Below are positions 25,264 through 34,215 of a stretch of 64,000 nt of DNA, piece after piece (positions within the stretch are counted from its first letter, which is position 1; every line of letters starts with the position of its first letter). A program made the position numbers and the translations under genes. The stretch comes from Ectothiorhodospiraceae bacterium (GTDB lineage Bacteria > Pseudomonadota > Gammaproteobacteria > HK1), in contig JACKNM010000010.1 of NCBI GenBank assembly GCA_024234875.1, positions 170,954 to 234,953 of the forward strand, given 5' to 3'. The notes beneath the pieces were generated by a model. That model was not told the DNA's origin. It did not search any database and saw only the letters and a list, made by a program, of their open reading frames with translations.

Positions 25264-27321
25264 ATGGCCGCCCAGCCCGCCCTCGAGACCCGCCCGAGCG
25301 TCTGTCCGCTCGACTGTCCCGACACCTGCAGTCTGGCCGTGACCGTCGACGGTGGGCGCATCGTCGACGTCCGCGGCTCGGACGCCAATCGCTACACCGC
25401 CGGTGTCATCTGCGAGAAGGTCGCCAAGTACTACCCCGAGTTCGTCCACGGTGCCCGGCGCCTGCGCACACCGTTGCTGCGCACCGGCCCCCGCGGGAGT
25501 GGTGCCTTTCGGCCGATCGGGTGGGACGAGGCGCTCGACCGGGTGCACGACGGCATCGCCGCCGCCGTGGCCGCCCACGGTCCGCAGTCGGTGCTGCCGC
25601 TCAACTACGCCGGGCCCCACGGTCAGCTCGCGGTGGCGTCGATGGACCGGCGGTTCTTCCACCGCCTCGGCGCGACCCTCGTCGACCGTGGGCCGTTGTG
25701 TGGCGGCGTGCGCGGCACCGCCTACTCGAGCCTGTTCGGCAATGCGCCGGGCATGGCTCCCGAGCAGGCGGTCGACGCCGACACCATCGTCGTGTGGGGA
25801 AACAACGTCACCGTCTCCAACCTGCACTTCGCGCGGGTGATGCGCGCCGCCCGCGACCGTGGCGCGAGAGTCGCGGTGGTCGATCCGAAGCGCACGCGCA
25901 TCGCCGAGCAGGCTCACCTCTTCGTCCAGATCCATCCGGGCACCGACGTCGTGCTCGCCTTCGCCCTCGCCGCGGAGCTCGAGCGGCGCGGGCTCGCCGA
26001 CCGCGACTTCGTCGCGCGCTGGGTCGAGGGCTACGAGCCGTACATGGCGCGCGCGCGGGAGTACAGCCTCGACGACGCGGCGCGCATCTGCCGCCTGCCG
26101 CGCGACGTCGTCGACGCCCTGGTCGAGCTCTACGCCGGAGCGAAGCGGCTGGTGACGTCGATCGGCAACGGCATCGAGCGCGGGCGAAGTGGTGGCTCGG
26201 GGTTGCGCGCGATCCTCGCCCTGCACGCGATCACCGGTCAGCTCGGCCGACCCGGTGCAGGCATCGTGGCACGGCCCGCGCTGGCGGTGCCCACCACCCC
26301 GGGTCGGCTGCAGCGGCCCGATCTGGTGCCGCCGGGTACTCGCACCGTCAACATCGTCGACGTCGGCCGGCTATTGCTCGACGACACCCTCGACCCACCA
26401 TTCAAGGCGGTGTTCGTCTACAACCACAATCCGGTGGCGACGCATCCGGACCAGAACCGCATGCGGCGCGCGCTCTCGCGCGAGGATCTCTTCGTCGTCG
26501 GCTGCGACGTGGTGATGACCGACAGCATGGCCTATGCCGACGTCGTGCTCCCCGCTGCGTCGCACTTCGAGTTCGACGACATCTACGTCGCCTACGGCCA
26601 CAACCACTTGCTGCGCGCCGAGCCGGTGATTCCGTGCGTCGGCGAGTCGTTGCCCAACACCGAGATCTTCCGGCGCCTCGCCGCGCGTTTCGGCTTCGAC
26701 GAGCCGATCTTCACCGAGTCCGACGCCGAGCTGATCGATGCCGCCATCGACGGCGCCGATCCACGTCTCGGCGGTGCGCCACCGCACGCGCTGCCGCTCG
26801 ATCGCTCCATCCCCTTCGCAGCGCCGAGCGGTGAGCCGGTGCTGATGTGCAATACCGTGTCGCCAGCGACGAAATCTGGTCGCATCGAGCTCTACAGCGA
26901 GGACATGGAGCGCCGTTTCGGCCGCGGCCTGCCGGCCTTCGACCCGGTGCCCGCATCGCGACCGCTCACGCTGATCTCGCCGTCGTCGTCGAAGCGGACC
27001 AACGCGACCTTCGGTAGCGATCCGGCATCCGCGGGACTCGAGATGGTCGAGATCCATCCCCACGACGCGAGGCCGCGAGGCGTCGCCGATGGTGACGAGG
27101 TGCGGGTCTGGAACGAGCGTGGCGAGGTCGTGCTACGCGCGCGCGTGACCGAGGCGGTCGCCCCCGGTGTCGTCTACAGCCCGAAGGGCACCTGGCTCGA
27201 GACCAGCCCCACCGGGCAGACGATCAATGCACTGCTCGATGCCGACCTCCGCGTCGACCTCGTGGAAGGTGCTTGCTACAACGATACGTTCGTCGATCTC
27301 GCGCCTCGTCGGTCGAGCTGA
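25264..27321 (+). CDS. Molybdopterin-dependent oxidoreductase with [4Fe-4S] domain (bis-MGD family)
   Basis: A 685-residue protein of the DMSO-reductase superfamily. The N-terminal Fe-S motif is C14-x3-C18-x3-C22 ... C50 (CPLDCPDTC, GVICEK). The molybdopterin-binding core includes GPHGQLAVASMD, GPLCGGVRGTAYSS (its Cys is a candidate Mo ligand), TIVVWGNNVTVSNLHF and the C-terminal pterin-binding domain (EMVEIHPHDARPRGVADGDEV). No twin-arginine signal is visible, so it is probably cytosolic. The ATG at 25264 has GGAGAG upstream. The substrate is unknown; no partner subunit or cofactor gene is adjacent. Confidence 0.85.
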   Translation: MAAQPALETRPSVCPLDCPDTCSLAVTVDGGRIVDVRGSDANRYTAGVICEKVAKYYPEFVHGARRLRTPLLRTGPRGSGAFRPIGWDEALDRVHDGIAAAVAAHGPQSVLPLNYAGPHGQLAVASMDRRFFHRLGATLVDRGPLCGGVRGTAYSSLFGNAPGMAPEQAVDADTIVVWGNNVTVSNLHFARVMRAARDRGARVAVVDPKRTRIAEQAHLFVQIHPGTDVVLAFALAAELERRGLADRDFVARWVEGYEPYMARAREYSLDDAARICRLPRDVVDALVELYAGAKRLVTSIGNGIERGRSGGSGLRAILALHAITGQLGRPGAGIVARPALAVPTTPGRLQRPDLVPPGTRTVNIVDVGRLLLDDTLDPPFKAVFVYNHNPVATHPDQNRMRRALSREDLFVVGCDVVMTDSMAYADVVLPAASHFEFDDIYVAYGHNHLLRAEPVIPCVGESLPNTEIFRRLAARFGFDEPIFTESDAELIDAAIDGADPRLGGAPPHALPLDRSIPFAAPSGEPVLMCNTVSPATKSGRIELYSEDMERRFGRGLPAFDPVPASRPLTLISPSSSKRTNATFGSDPASAGLEMVEIHPHDARPRGVADGDEVRVWNERGEVVLRARVTEAVAPGVVYSPKGTWLETSPTGQTINALLDADLRVDLVEGACYNDTFVDLAPRRSS

Positions 27322-27924
27322 CGTCACCTCGCTTCGTCCGCTTACGCGGACGAACGCGCTTCTCGTGATGCGCACCGGCTCGCTCCGAGCCGGTGCCGAG
27401 ACTCCCCTTCACACGGTCATGCGATCCGCGCCGTGGGTTGACCCTGCAGTCACTGGGCTTCTATCCTGGTTGCCGGTCATCAACGGTCGACCCGCATCGC
27501 GAGTGACGCGAGCGGGTTCCGACGAGCGTTTCGTCGGCTTCGAGCCGCGTCGGGTGTGGCAGCCCGCTGGCGCGACGAACCAGTCCGCTGAGACCTGTCG
27601 AATGCCGAGGTCGCACGCGCCGGATGCGGTGTGCGCGACGGAGGTTGTCAACGCACGAGACCCGGTCGTCGGCGTGCAGCGTCGGACGAGGGTACTCACA
27701 GGTTCGACTTCCGGTCCTGCGTGTAAGGACCGCGTGCGACGGTCGAGAGACCTTCGAGACAGCAGCGTCGTGACATCAGCGTGGTCGGTGCGCGCACCGT
27801 GGCCACGGTGGGAAGCCCTCCCGTCGAGCAGCCGGACGCTGCATCGGTGGTAGGGTTCGTATGCTGCGTCTGCGGCAAGGCCGCGTCGTACGGTTGACGA
27901 ATAACGACGAATCGCGGGGGAGCA
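27322..27924. other. Hairpin-rich 600-bp non-coding region
   Basis: I find no convincing gene here, although one plus-strand frame stays open. It holds at least five inverted repeats: TTCGTCCGC-TTAC-GCGGACGAA (27333-27354, 9-bp stem), CACCGGCTCG with CGAGCCGGTG (27373-27395, 10-bp stem), CCGACGA with TCGTCGG (27519-27537), CGGTCCT with AGGACCG (27712-27732) and the palindrome CACCGTGGCCACGGTG (27795-27810). The first two could end transcription of the upstream gene, though neither is followed by a T-tract. The last lies about 115 bp before the ABC operon and could be an operator. Base composition looks less GC-rich than the neighbouring genes. Confidence 0.5.
27333..27395 (+). terminator. Two strong hairpins after the molybdopterin gene
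   Basis: A 9-bp stem at 27333-27354 and a 10-bp stem at 27373-27395 begin 11 bp after the stop codon of the oxidoreductase gene. They lack T-tracts, so termination is an inference from position and stem strength. Confidence 0.4.
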
Positions 27925-29043
27925 ATGGAGCAGGCCAACGATCCGATCGTGAGGTTCGACGGCGTGCAGAAGAGCTACGACGGCGAGACCCTCGTCGTGA
28001 AGAAGCTCGACCTGGACATCGCGCGCGGCGAGTTCCTGACGATGCTGGGACCTTCGGGATCCGGCAAGACCACGTGCCTGATGATGCTTGCCGGCTTCGA
28101 GCCGGCGACGCACGGTGAGATCTACCTCAACGGGCAACCGATCAACCGCGTCCCGCCTCACAAGCGCGGCATCGGCATGGTGTTCCAGAACTACGCCCTG
28201 TTTCCGCACATGACGGTGGCCGAGAACCTCGCCTTCCCGCTGGAGGTGCGCGGCATGGACCGCGCCACCATCGAGCAGAAGGTCAATCGGGCGCTCGACA
28301 TGGTGCGGCTGCCCGAGTTCGGAGGGCGCCGCCCGGCCCAGCTCTCGGGCGGGCAGCAGCAGCGCGTCGCGGTCGCACGCGCCCTGGTGTTCGAGCCCGA
28401 TCTGGTGCTGATGGACGAGCCGCTCGGCGCGCTCGACAAGAATCTCCGCGAGGAGATGCAGTACGAGATCAAGCACATTCACGAGCGGCTCGGCGTGAGC
28501 GTGGTGTACGTCACGCACGATCAGTCCGAGGCGCTCACGATGTCGAACCGCGTCGCGGTCTTCGACGATGGTGTCATCCAGCAACTCGCCGCACCCGATG
28601 TGCTCTACGAGCAGCCGAGGAACGCATTCGTCGCCTACTTCATCGGCGAGAACAATCGTCTCTACGGTCGGGTCGAGGCGATCGACGGCGATCACTGCAC
28701 GGTCAGGCTCGACGACGAGGGCGCCAGCGTGCGTGCGTTGCGGGTCAACGTCGAGGGCGTCGGTAGCCGGACCACGCTGTCGTTGCGTCCCGAGCGGGTC
28801 CAGATCCTCGGCGGCGAGCAGGCCGCGGACAACGTGATGAGTGGGCGCGTCGAGGAGCTCATCTATCTCGGCGACCACGTGCGCACGCGCATGACGGTGG
28901 CCGGCAACGACGCATTCATCGTCAAGATCCCGAATGCCCACGGACACGCCGTCCTGCGCGTCGGCGACACCGTGAAGCTGGGTTGGGCGGCGGACGACTG
29001 CCGCGCGCTCGATCCTCCGACCGGCGAACGAGAACCGGTCTGA
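27925..29043 (+). CDS. potA: Polyamine/opine-type ABC transporter ATP-binding protein (PotA-like)
   Basis: A 372-residue ABC ATPase. Walker A is GPSGSGKT (42-49), signature LSGGQ (140-144), Walker B LVLMDE (160-165), and the D-loop/His region reads VVYVTHDQSEALTMSNRVAVF. A C-terminal TOBE domain (about 250-360) includes LSLRPERVQILG. This layout is that of spermidine/putrescine and related alpha-proteobacterial uptake systems. It is first in a four-gene operon (ATPase, binding protein, two permeases). The ATG at 27925 follows a GGGGGAG run. The specific symbol reflects family, not proven substrate. Confidence 0.88.
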   Translation: MEQANDPIVRFDGVQKSYDGETLVVKKLDLDIARGEFLTMLGPSGSGKTTCLMMLAGFEPATHGEIYLNGQPINRVPPHKRGIGMVFQNYALFPHMTVAENLAFPLEVRGMDRATIEQKVNRALDMVRLPEFGGRRPAQLSGGQQQRVAVARALVFEPDLVLMDEPLGALDKNLREEMQYEIKHIHERLGVSVVYVTHDQSEALTMSNRVAVFDDGVIQQLAAPDVLYEQPRNAFVAYFIGENNRLYGRVEAIDGDHCTVRLDDEGASVRALRVNVEGVGSRTTLSLRPERVQILGGEQAADNVMSGRVEELIYLGDHVRTRMTVAGNDAFIVKIPNAHGHAVLRVGDTVKLGWAADDCRALDPPTGEREPV

Positions 29044-29110
29044 CGCGGCGCGCCGCAGCTGGCGCTGCCGCGTCCTTCGCCTTTCCCGAGAAGAGCACCC
29101 GGAGGTACTC

Positions 29111-30217
29111 ATGAAGCGATTTCATACCAAGACCACCGCCGCGGCCGTCGCCGCGCTGATCGGCGCCGCGCCGGCTTACGCGGCGGATCTCACCGTCGTC
29201 TCCTGGGGTGGCGCCTACACCGCCAGCCAGCAGAAGGCCTATCACGAGCCGTACATGGCCAAGAACCCGGGCGTCACCATCATCAACGACGACTCGGCCG
29301 CGGAGGGCCTGGCCAAGCTCCGAGCCCAGGTCGAGGCCGGGAACGTCACCTGGGATCTGGTCGACATGGTCGCCTCGGACGCCATCACCGCCTGCGACGA
29401 GGGTCTGGTGATGGAGATCGACTACGACAACATGCTCGCGCCGGCGCCCGACGGCACTCCGGCCAGCAAGGACTTCATCAAGGGAACCCTCGAGGTCGGT
29501 GGCACCAACTGCTTCATCCCGCAGATCGTGTACTCGACCACCTTCGGCTATCGCACCGATGCCTGGAGCGGCAAGAAGCCGACGAGCATCGACGACGTCT
29601 TCGATCTGAAGGGCTTCCCCGGCAAGCGCTCGCTGGAGAAGAAGCCGATCAACAACCTCGAGTGGGCGCTGCTGGCCGATGGTGTGGCTCCCGACCAGAT
29701 CTACGAGGTGCTCTCGACGCCCGAAGGCGTCAATCGTGCGTTCGCCAAGCTCGACACCATCAAGTCAGAGGTCATCTGGTGGACCAAGGGCGCGCAGCCA
29801 CCGCAGCTCCTCGCCGACGGTGAGGTGGTGATGGCGTCGGCGTACAACGGACGTCTGTTCAATGCCATCGCGGTGGAGAAGCAGCCGATCGCCATGATGT
29901 GGGACTACCAGTCCTACGACCTGGACGGCTGGGTGATCCCGAAGGGTGCGAAGAACACCAAGGCGGTCATGGAGTACGTGCGTTGGGCCACCGACACCCA
30001 GCGTCTGGCCGACCAGGCGAAGTACATCTCCTACGGTCCGGCCCGCTACTCCTCGGCGCCTCTGGTCGGCAAGCACGCCGAGCTCGGCGTCGACATGAAG
30101 CCGCACATGCCGACCGATCCGGCGAACGCGAAGAACCTGTTCACGTTCGACTACGAGTGGTGGGCCGACCACCGCGCGGAGATGGACGAGCGGTTCAACG
30201 CCTGGCTCGCGAAGTGA
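29111..30217 (+). CDS. Polyamine/opine-type ABC transporter substrate-binding protein (PotD-like)
   Basis: A 368-residue periplasmic receptor, type II fold. Residues 1-24 are a signal peptide (MKRFHTKTTAAAVAALIGAAPAYA... cut after AYA). The mature start DLTVVSWGGAYTASQQKAY is typical of PotD-related proteins, followed by WDLVDMVASDAI, FGYRTDAWSGKKPTSIDDVFDL and a C-terminal YEWWADHRAEMDERFNAWLA. Relatives bind polyamines, opines or similar cationic compounds. GGAGG lies seven bases before the ATG. The gene is 67 bp after the ATPase gene. Confidence 0.88.
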   Translation: MKRFHTKTTAAAVAALIGAAPAYAADLTVVSWGGAYTASQQKAYHEPYMAKNPGVTIINDDSAAEGLAKLRAQVEAGNVTWDLVDMVASDAITACDEGLVMEIDYDNMLAPAPDGTPASKDFIKGTLEVGGTNCFIPQIVYSTTFGYRTDAWSGKKPTSIDDVFDLKGFPGKRSLEKKPINNLEWALLADGVAPDQIYEVLSTPEGVNRAFAKLDTIKSEVIWWTKGAQPPQLLADGEVVMASAYNGRLFNAIAVEKQPIAMMWDYQSYDLDGWVIPKGAKNTKAVMEYVRWATDTQRLADQAKYISYGPARYSSAPLVGKHAELGVDMKPHMPTDPANAKNLFTFDYEWWADHRAEMDERFNAWLAK

Positions 30218-30312
30218 TGCGCGACAGGGCATGACCCGACGCCGGCGGGGCTCGCGTCCCGCCGGCGTTCCCCCGACACCGTACGGTTTGGCGGTGAGCT
30301 CGGAGCAACCAG

Positions 30313-31581
30313 ATGGCAACCATCGCGCCAGCGACTGAAGGCCTGACCACTGCCGACGGCGTCTCGCTGAAGGTGAGTCTGGCCCGTGCAAACGCGCGCA
30401 GCCGCCGCCGGGCGTTGCTGCTGGTGCTCCCGCTGCTCGCGTTCCTGACCGTGACCTTCGTCCTCCCGATCCTCGACATGCTCTATCGGGGAATCGAGAA
30501 CTCGGTGGTTCCCGAGACCTTCACCCGCACCACCGCGGTCATCGGGCAGTGGGATCCCGACACCGCGGAGCTGCCGCCGGAGAGCATCTACGAGGCGATG
30601 GTCGGAGATCTGAAGGAAGCCTACGCCTCGAAATCCCTCGGCTCCGCCGCGCGACGCCTGAACTACGACTTGCCCGGTGTATCGAGCCTGTTCCGCAAGA
30701 GCGGCCGGCGCGCCAATCGCATCGAGGAGGGGCCGTACAAGGACGCGTTGCTGAAGATCGACAAGGCCTGGGGTGAGCCCGCCATCTGGCGCCTGCTCCA
30801 TCGCGAGAGTGGGGCCTACACCGCGTCCTACTTCCTGGCGGCGGTCGACATGCGCTACGACGAGCAGGGCGACGTCGCACCACAGCCCGAGTACCGGCAG
30901 ATCTACCTGCGGCTCTTCGGGCGGACCCTGATGCTGAGCGTCGTCATCACCGTTCTCTGCCTCCTGCTCGGCTATCCAGTCGCCTACCTCCTCGCCACCT
31001 TGCCCCTGCGGACCAGCAACCTGCTGATGGTCATGGTCTTGCTGCCGTTCTGGACCTCCTTGCTGGTGCGGACCACGTCGTGGATCGCGCTGCTGCAGAC
31101 GCAGGGCGTGATCAACGATCTCCTGGTGCTCGTCGGCATCGTGTCGGACGACGGTCGCCTGCAGATGATGCACAACCAGGTGGGGACCATCGTGGCGATG
31201 ACCCACATCCTGCTGCCGTTCATGATCCTTCCGCTGTACTCGGTGATGAAGACGATTCCGCCGTCGTACATGCGCGCCGCGCGCTCCCTCGGGGCGAATC
31301 CGTTGACCGCCTTCGTGCGCGTCTATCTGCCGAACACGGTCGCCGGAATCGGGGCCGGCAGCATCCTCGTGTTCATCCTCGCCATCGGCTACTACATCAC
31401 GCCGGCCCTGGTCGGCGGGCAGTCGGGCACGCTCATCTCGAACTTCATCGCCGACCATATCAGCACCACCCTGAACTGGGGGCTGGCGGCGGCGTTGGGG
31501 GTGCTCCTGCTCGGTATCGTGCTGGCGCTGTACTTCCTCTACGACAAGATCGTCGGCATCGACAACATGAAGCTGGGGTAG
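30313..31581 (+). CDS. ABC transporter permease, PotB-like with a large periplasmic insertion
   Basis: A 422-residue inner-membrane permease. The first membrane segment is about residues 34-58. A polar, charged stretch (about 59-200: PETFTRTTAVIGQWDPDTAE to YRQIYLRLFGR) separates it from the remaining five segments. The EAA loop, which docks with the ATPase, is SYMRAARSLGANPLTAFVRVYLP. PotB proteins normally have a much shorter first loop, so the insertion of about 100 residues is notable and could form an external domain that meets the binding protein. The ATG at 30313 is 95 bp after the binding-protein gene; the second permease starts six bases downstream. Confidence 0.85.
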   Translation: MATIAPATEGLTTADGVSLKVSLARANARSRRRALLLVLPLLAFLTVTFVLPILDMLYRGIENSVVPETFTRTTAVIGQWDPDTAELPPESIYEAMVGDLKEAYASKSLGSAARRLNYDLPGVSSLFRKSGRRANRIEEGPYKDALLKIDKAWGEPAIWRLLHRESGAYTASYFLAAVDMRYDEQGDVAPQPEYRQIYLRLFGRTLMLSVVITVLCLLLGYPVAYLLATLPLRTSNLLMVMVLLPFWTSLLVRTTSWIALLQTQGVINDLLVLVGIVSDDGRLQMMHNQVGTIVAMTHILLPFMILPLYSVMKTIPPSYMRAARSLGANPLTAFVRVYLPNTVAGIGAGSILVFILAIGYYITPALVGGQSGTLISNFIADHISTTLNWGLAAALGVLLLGIVLALYFLYDKIVGIDNMKLG

Positions 31582-31587
31582 ACCGAG

Positions 31588-32439
31588 ATGGCTCTTCCGC
31601 TGCACGCAAGTCCGCTCGAGCGCGTCTGGTACTACACGTTTCGCGGCATCTGCGCCGCGATCTTCGCGTTCCTGATCGGCCCGATCTTCGTGATCCTCCC
31701 GCTCAGCTTCAATGCCGAGCCCTACTTCACGTTCACCCCGGAGATGTTGTCGTTCGACCCTGCCGGATACAGCCTGCGCTGGTACGAGGACTTCTGGACC
31801 GACATCAACTGGCGCCTCGCGGTCAAGAACAGCATCATCATCGCGGTCGCCTCGACGCTGCTGTCCACCAGCCTCGGCACACTCGCCGCGCTGGGTCTCA
31901 GCCAGTCCAACATGCCGTTCCGGTCGTCGATGATGGCGCTGCTCATCTCGCCGATGATCGTGCCCCTCATCATCTCCGCCGCGGGGATGTACTTCTTCTA
32001 CTCGCGGATCGGGCTCGCCTCGACCCATCTCGGGGTGATCCTGGCGCATGCGGCGCTCGGCACGCCGTTCGTGGTGATCACGGTGACCGCGACGCTCGTC
32101 GGCTTCGATCGGAGCCTGATCCGGGCGGCGCACAATCTCGGCGCGAACGCGACCACCACGTTCTTCAAGGTGATCGTGCCGCTGATCCTGCCCGGGGTGA
32201 TCTCGGGTGCCCTGTTCGCGTTCATCACCTCGTTCGACGAGGTGGTGGTCGTGCTCTTCGTCGGCTCGGTGGAGCAGCGCACCATTCCCTGGGCGATGTT
32301 TTCCGGCATTCGCGAGCAGATCAGCCCCACCATCCTCGCGGTGGCGACCCTGCTGGTCCTGCTGTCGGTGATGCTGTTGACGACGCTCGAGCTCCTGCGC
32401 CGGCGCTCCGAGCGTCTGCGCGGGATGTCGCCGGGCTGA
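31588..32439 (+). CDS. potC: ABC transporter permease, PotC-like
   Basis: A 283-residue inner-membrane permease with six hydrophobic segments. The conserved EAA loop is LIRAAHNLGANATTTFFKVIVP, followed by GVISGALFAFITSFDEVVVVLF, both characteristic of PotC. It starts six bases after the PotB-like gene and completes the transporter. A family-2 hairpin (32451-32491) lies just downstream and is a likely 3' end structure; the next gene converges. Confidence 0.88.
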   Translation: MALPLHASPLERVWYYTFRGICAAIFAFLIGPIFVILPLSFNAEPYFTFTPEMLSFDPAGYSLRWYEDFWTDINWRLAVKNSIIIAVASTLLSTSLGTLAALGLSQSNMPFRSSMMALLISPMIVPLIISAAGMYFFYSRIGLASTHLGVILAHAALGTPFVVITVTATLVGFDRSLIRAAHNLGANATTTFFKVIVPLILPGVISGALFAFITSFDEVVVVLFVGSVEQRTIPWAMFSGIREQISPTILAVATLLVLLSVMLLTTLELLRRRSERLRGMSPG

Positions 32440-32450
32440 CCGCCCTCGAC

Positions 32451-32491
32451 GGGGACAGGCTCCGATTCCATCGGGATCGGTGCCTGTTCCC
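32451..32491. repeat. Family-2 hairpin repeat between convergent genes
   Basis: GGGGACAGGCTCCGATTCC pairs with GGGATCGGTGCCTGTTCCC across a three-base tip. It is the longest single family-2 stem in the window and sits twelve bases after the potC stop. A short GGGGGCCGGCCCCC palindrome (32521-32534), resembling the family-1 core, follows before the convergent hyuB stop. Confidence 0.75.
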
Positions 32492-32544
32492 TCCCTTCCC
32501 GCCCGCCCCGACGACGGCACGGGGGCCGGCCCCCGCGACGTCGG

Positions 32545-34215
32545 TCAACCGTCCAGACCGTACGTCTCCCTCGCCGCGTGCGCCGAGACGTAACCGTCGT
32601 CGACGTCGCGGCGCACCGCCTCGGGGTCGCGCTCGCGCGGGTCGCCGTAGCCGCCGGCGCCGGCGAGCCGGAAACTCACCACGTCGCCACGCTGTAGCGT
32701 GCGCACTGCCTTCGAGCCGAGCGGCTCGGCATTGCGCTCGGGATTGAGCACGGTCTGCGCTCTCGCGCCGGGTAGTCCACCGTAGAGCCCGTAGGGCGCG
32801 TTCTCGTGGCGGTCGCCGAGCAGGGTGAGCGTCGCCTCCGAGGCCAGCAGCTCCACGTCCTTGCGAAGCCCGCAGCCGCCGCGGAAGCGGCCTGCGCCGC
32901 CGGAGTCCTGGATCAGCTCGAGGCGTCGGATCCGCACCGGGTTGTTGGTCTCGTGCACCTCGACCGGGATGTTGCGGCAGTTCATCACCGGGGCGAGCGC
33001 CTCTGCCCCGTCCTTGTCGGCGCGGCCGCCGTAGCCGCCGAAGGCGAGGTCGTACATCACGAACGGCTTTCCGGTGCGCTCGTCGATGCCTCCGATGTTG
33101 GGGTTGCTCCAGTGCGAGAACGCGCCCATCGCACGATGCGGCAGCGCCTGGGCGAGTGCACCGTTGATGGTGTCGAAGATGCGGATCTGCACCGCCGCCC
33201 GACCGCCGCTCGAGGCGGGGAAGCGTGGGTTGAAGAACGAGCCCTCGCGGGCGCGGGTCTCGATCGGGCGCGTGCCTCCCTCGTTCTGCGGGAGCAGCGC
33301 GTCGCAGAACACCTTCACCGCGAACACGGTGTAGGCACGGGTGTAGTTGATATAGGAGTTGAGCGCGGCCGGCACCTGGTCGCTCGAGCGCGAGAAGTCG
33401 ACCACGATCGAGTCGCCGGCGACGGTGACGTCGACCGCCACGCGGATCGGCTCGGTGCCCGGGCCGTAGTCGTCGAGCCGGTCCTCGAAGCTGTAAGTGC
33501 CATCGGGGATGTCGCGGATCAGCTCCCGCATGCGCCGCTCGCTCACGTCGAGGATCGCGTCGAAGGTCGACTCCATCGTCTGCGCACCTTGCTCGCGGAA
33601 CATCGCCGCGAGCCGCGCCGCGCCGGCGCGATTGGCGTTGTACTGCGCGCGGAGATCGCCCTCGACCTTCTCCGGCACCCGCACGTTGCCGAGGATCATG
33701 CGCAGCAGGTCCTGGTCGAACTCGCCCTCGCGCACGAGGCGAATCGGCAGGATGCGCAACCCCTCCTGAAACGCCTCGGTCACGCCGTGAACTCGCTGCG
33801 AGCCGGGCGCCGCGCCGCCGACGTCGATGTGGTGCGCGGTGTTGACCACGTAGCCGACCAGCCGCTCGCCGTCGAACGCCGGGCTCGCGAGGAAGCAGTC
33901 GGGGAAGTGGCCGGAGCCGAGGAAGGAGTCGTTGAGGAGCACCGCGTCGCCGGGACGGAGCTGGTCGCCGGGGAAGTACTCGAGCACGGTGCGGATCACG
34001 TAGGGCATCGAGCCGAGGTGTCCCGGGGTGAAGTTGCCCTGGGCGACGAGCCGCGCGCGGGCGTCGAACAGCCCGGTCGAGAAGTCGTCGCCCTCGCGTA
34101 CCGCCTCGGAGAAGGCGGTGCGCCGCAACGTCGAGCCCATCTCCTCGGCGATCGAGAGGAGCCCGTTCCAGACCACGGTGAGGGTGATCGGATCGACGGT
34201 GTCGTGACTGCTCAT
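32545..34215 (-). CDS. hyuB: Hydantoinase B/oxoprolinase family protein, subunit B (module 2)
   Basis: A 556-residue subunit B. Family blocks are DPITLTVVWNGLLSIAEEMGSTLRR, GDAVLLNDSFLGSGHFPDCFL, TAHHIDVGGAAPGS, PHRAMGAFSHWSNPNIGGIDE and AGAGGYGDPRERDPEAVRRDVDDGYVS near the C-terminus, where it ends without the long tail present in the module 1 homologue. The ATG at 34215 overlaps the hyuA stop by four bases (ATGA). With HyuA it should open a cyclic amide at the expense of ATP; the true substrate is unknown. Confidence 0.88.
   Translation of the reverse strand: MSSHDTVDPITLTVVWNGLLSIAEEMGSTLRRTAFSEAVREGDDFSTGLFDARARLVAQGNFTPGHLGSMPYVIRTVLEYFPGDQLRPGDAVLLNDSFLGSGHFPDCFLASPAFDGERLVGYVVNTAHHIDVGGAAPGSQRVHGVTEAFQEGLRILPIRLVREGEFDQDLLRMILGNVRVPEKVEGDLRAQYNANRAGAARLAAMFREQGAQTMESTFDAILDVSERRMRELIRDIPDGTYSFEDRLDDYGPGTEPIRVAVDVTVAGDSIVVDFSRSSDQVPAALNSYINYTRAYTVFAVKVFCDALLPQNEGGTRPIETRAREGSFFNPRFPASSGGRAAVQIRIFDTINGALAQALPHRAMGAFSHWSNPNIGGIDERTGKPFVMYDLAFGGYGGRADKDGAEALAPVMNCRNIPVEVHETNNPVRIRRLELIQDSGGAGRFRGGCGLRKDVELLASEATLTLLGDRHENAPYGLYGGLPGARAQTVLNPERNAEPLGSKAVRTLQRGDVVSFRLAGAGGYGDPRERDPEAVRRDVDDGYVSAHAARETYGLDG

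Noticed and set aside
27167..27853. Plus-strand open frame across the 600-bp gap after the molybdopterin gene
   Set aside because: It begins inside the preceding gene in another frame, shows no recognisable domain, and the gap is full of hairpins. I treat it as non-coding, with moderate certainty.
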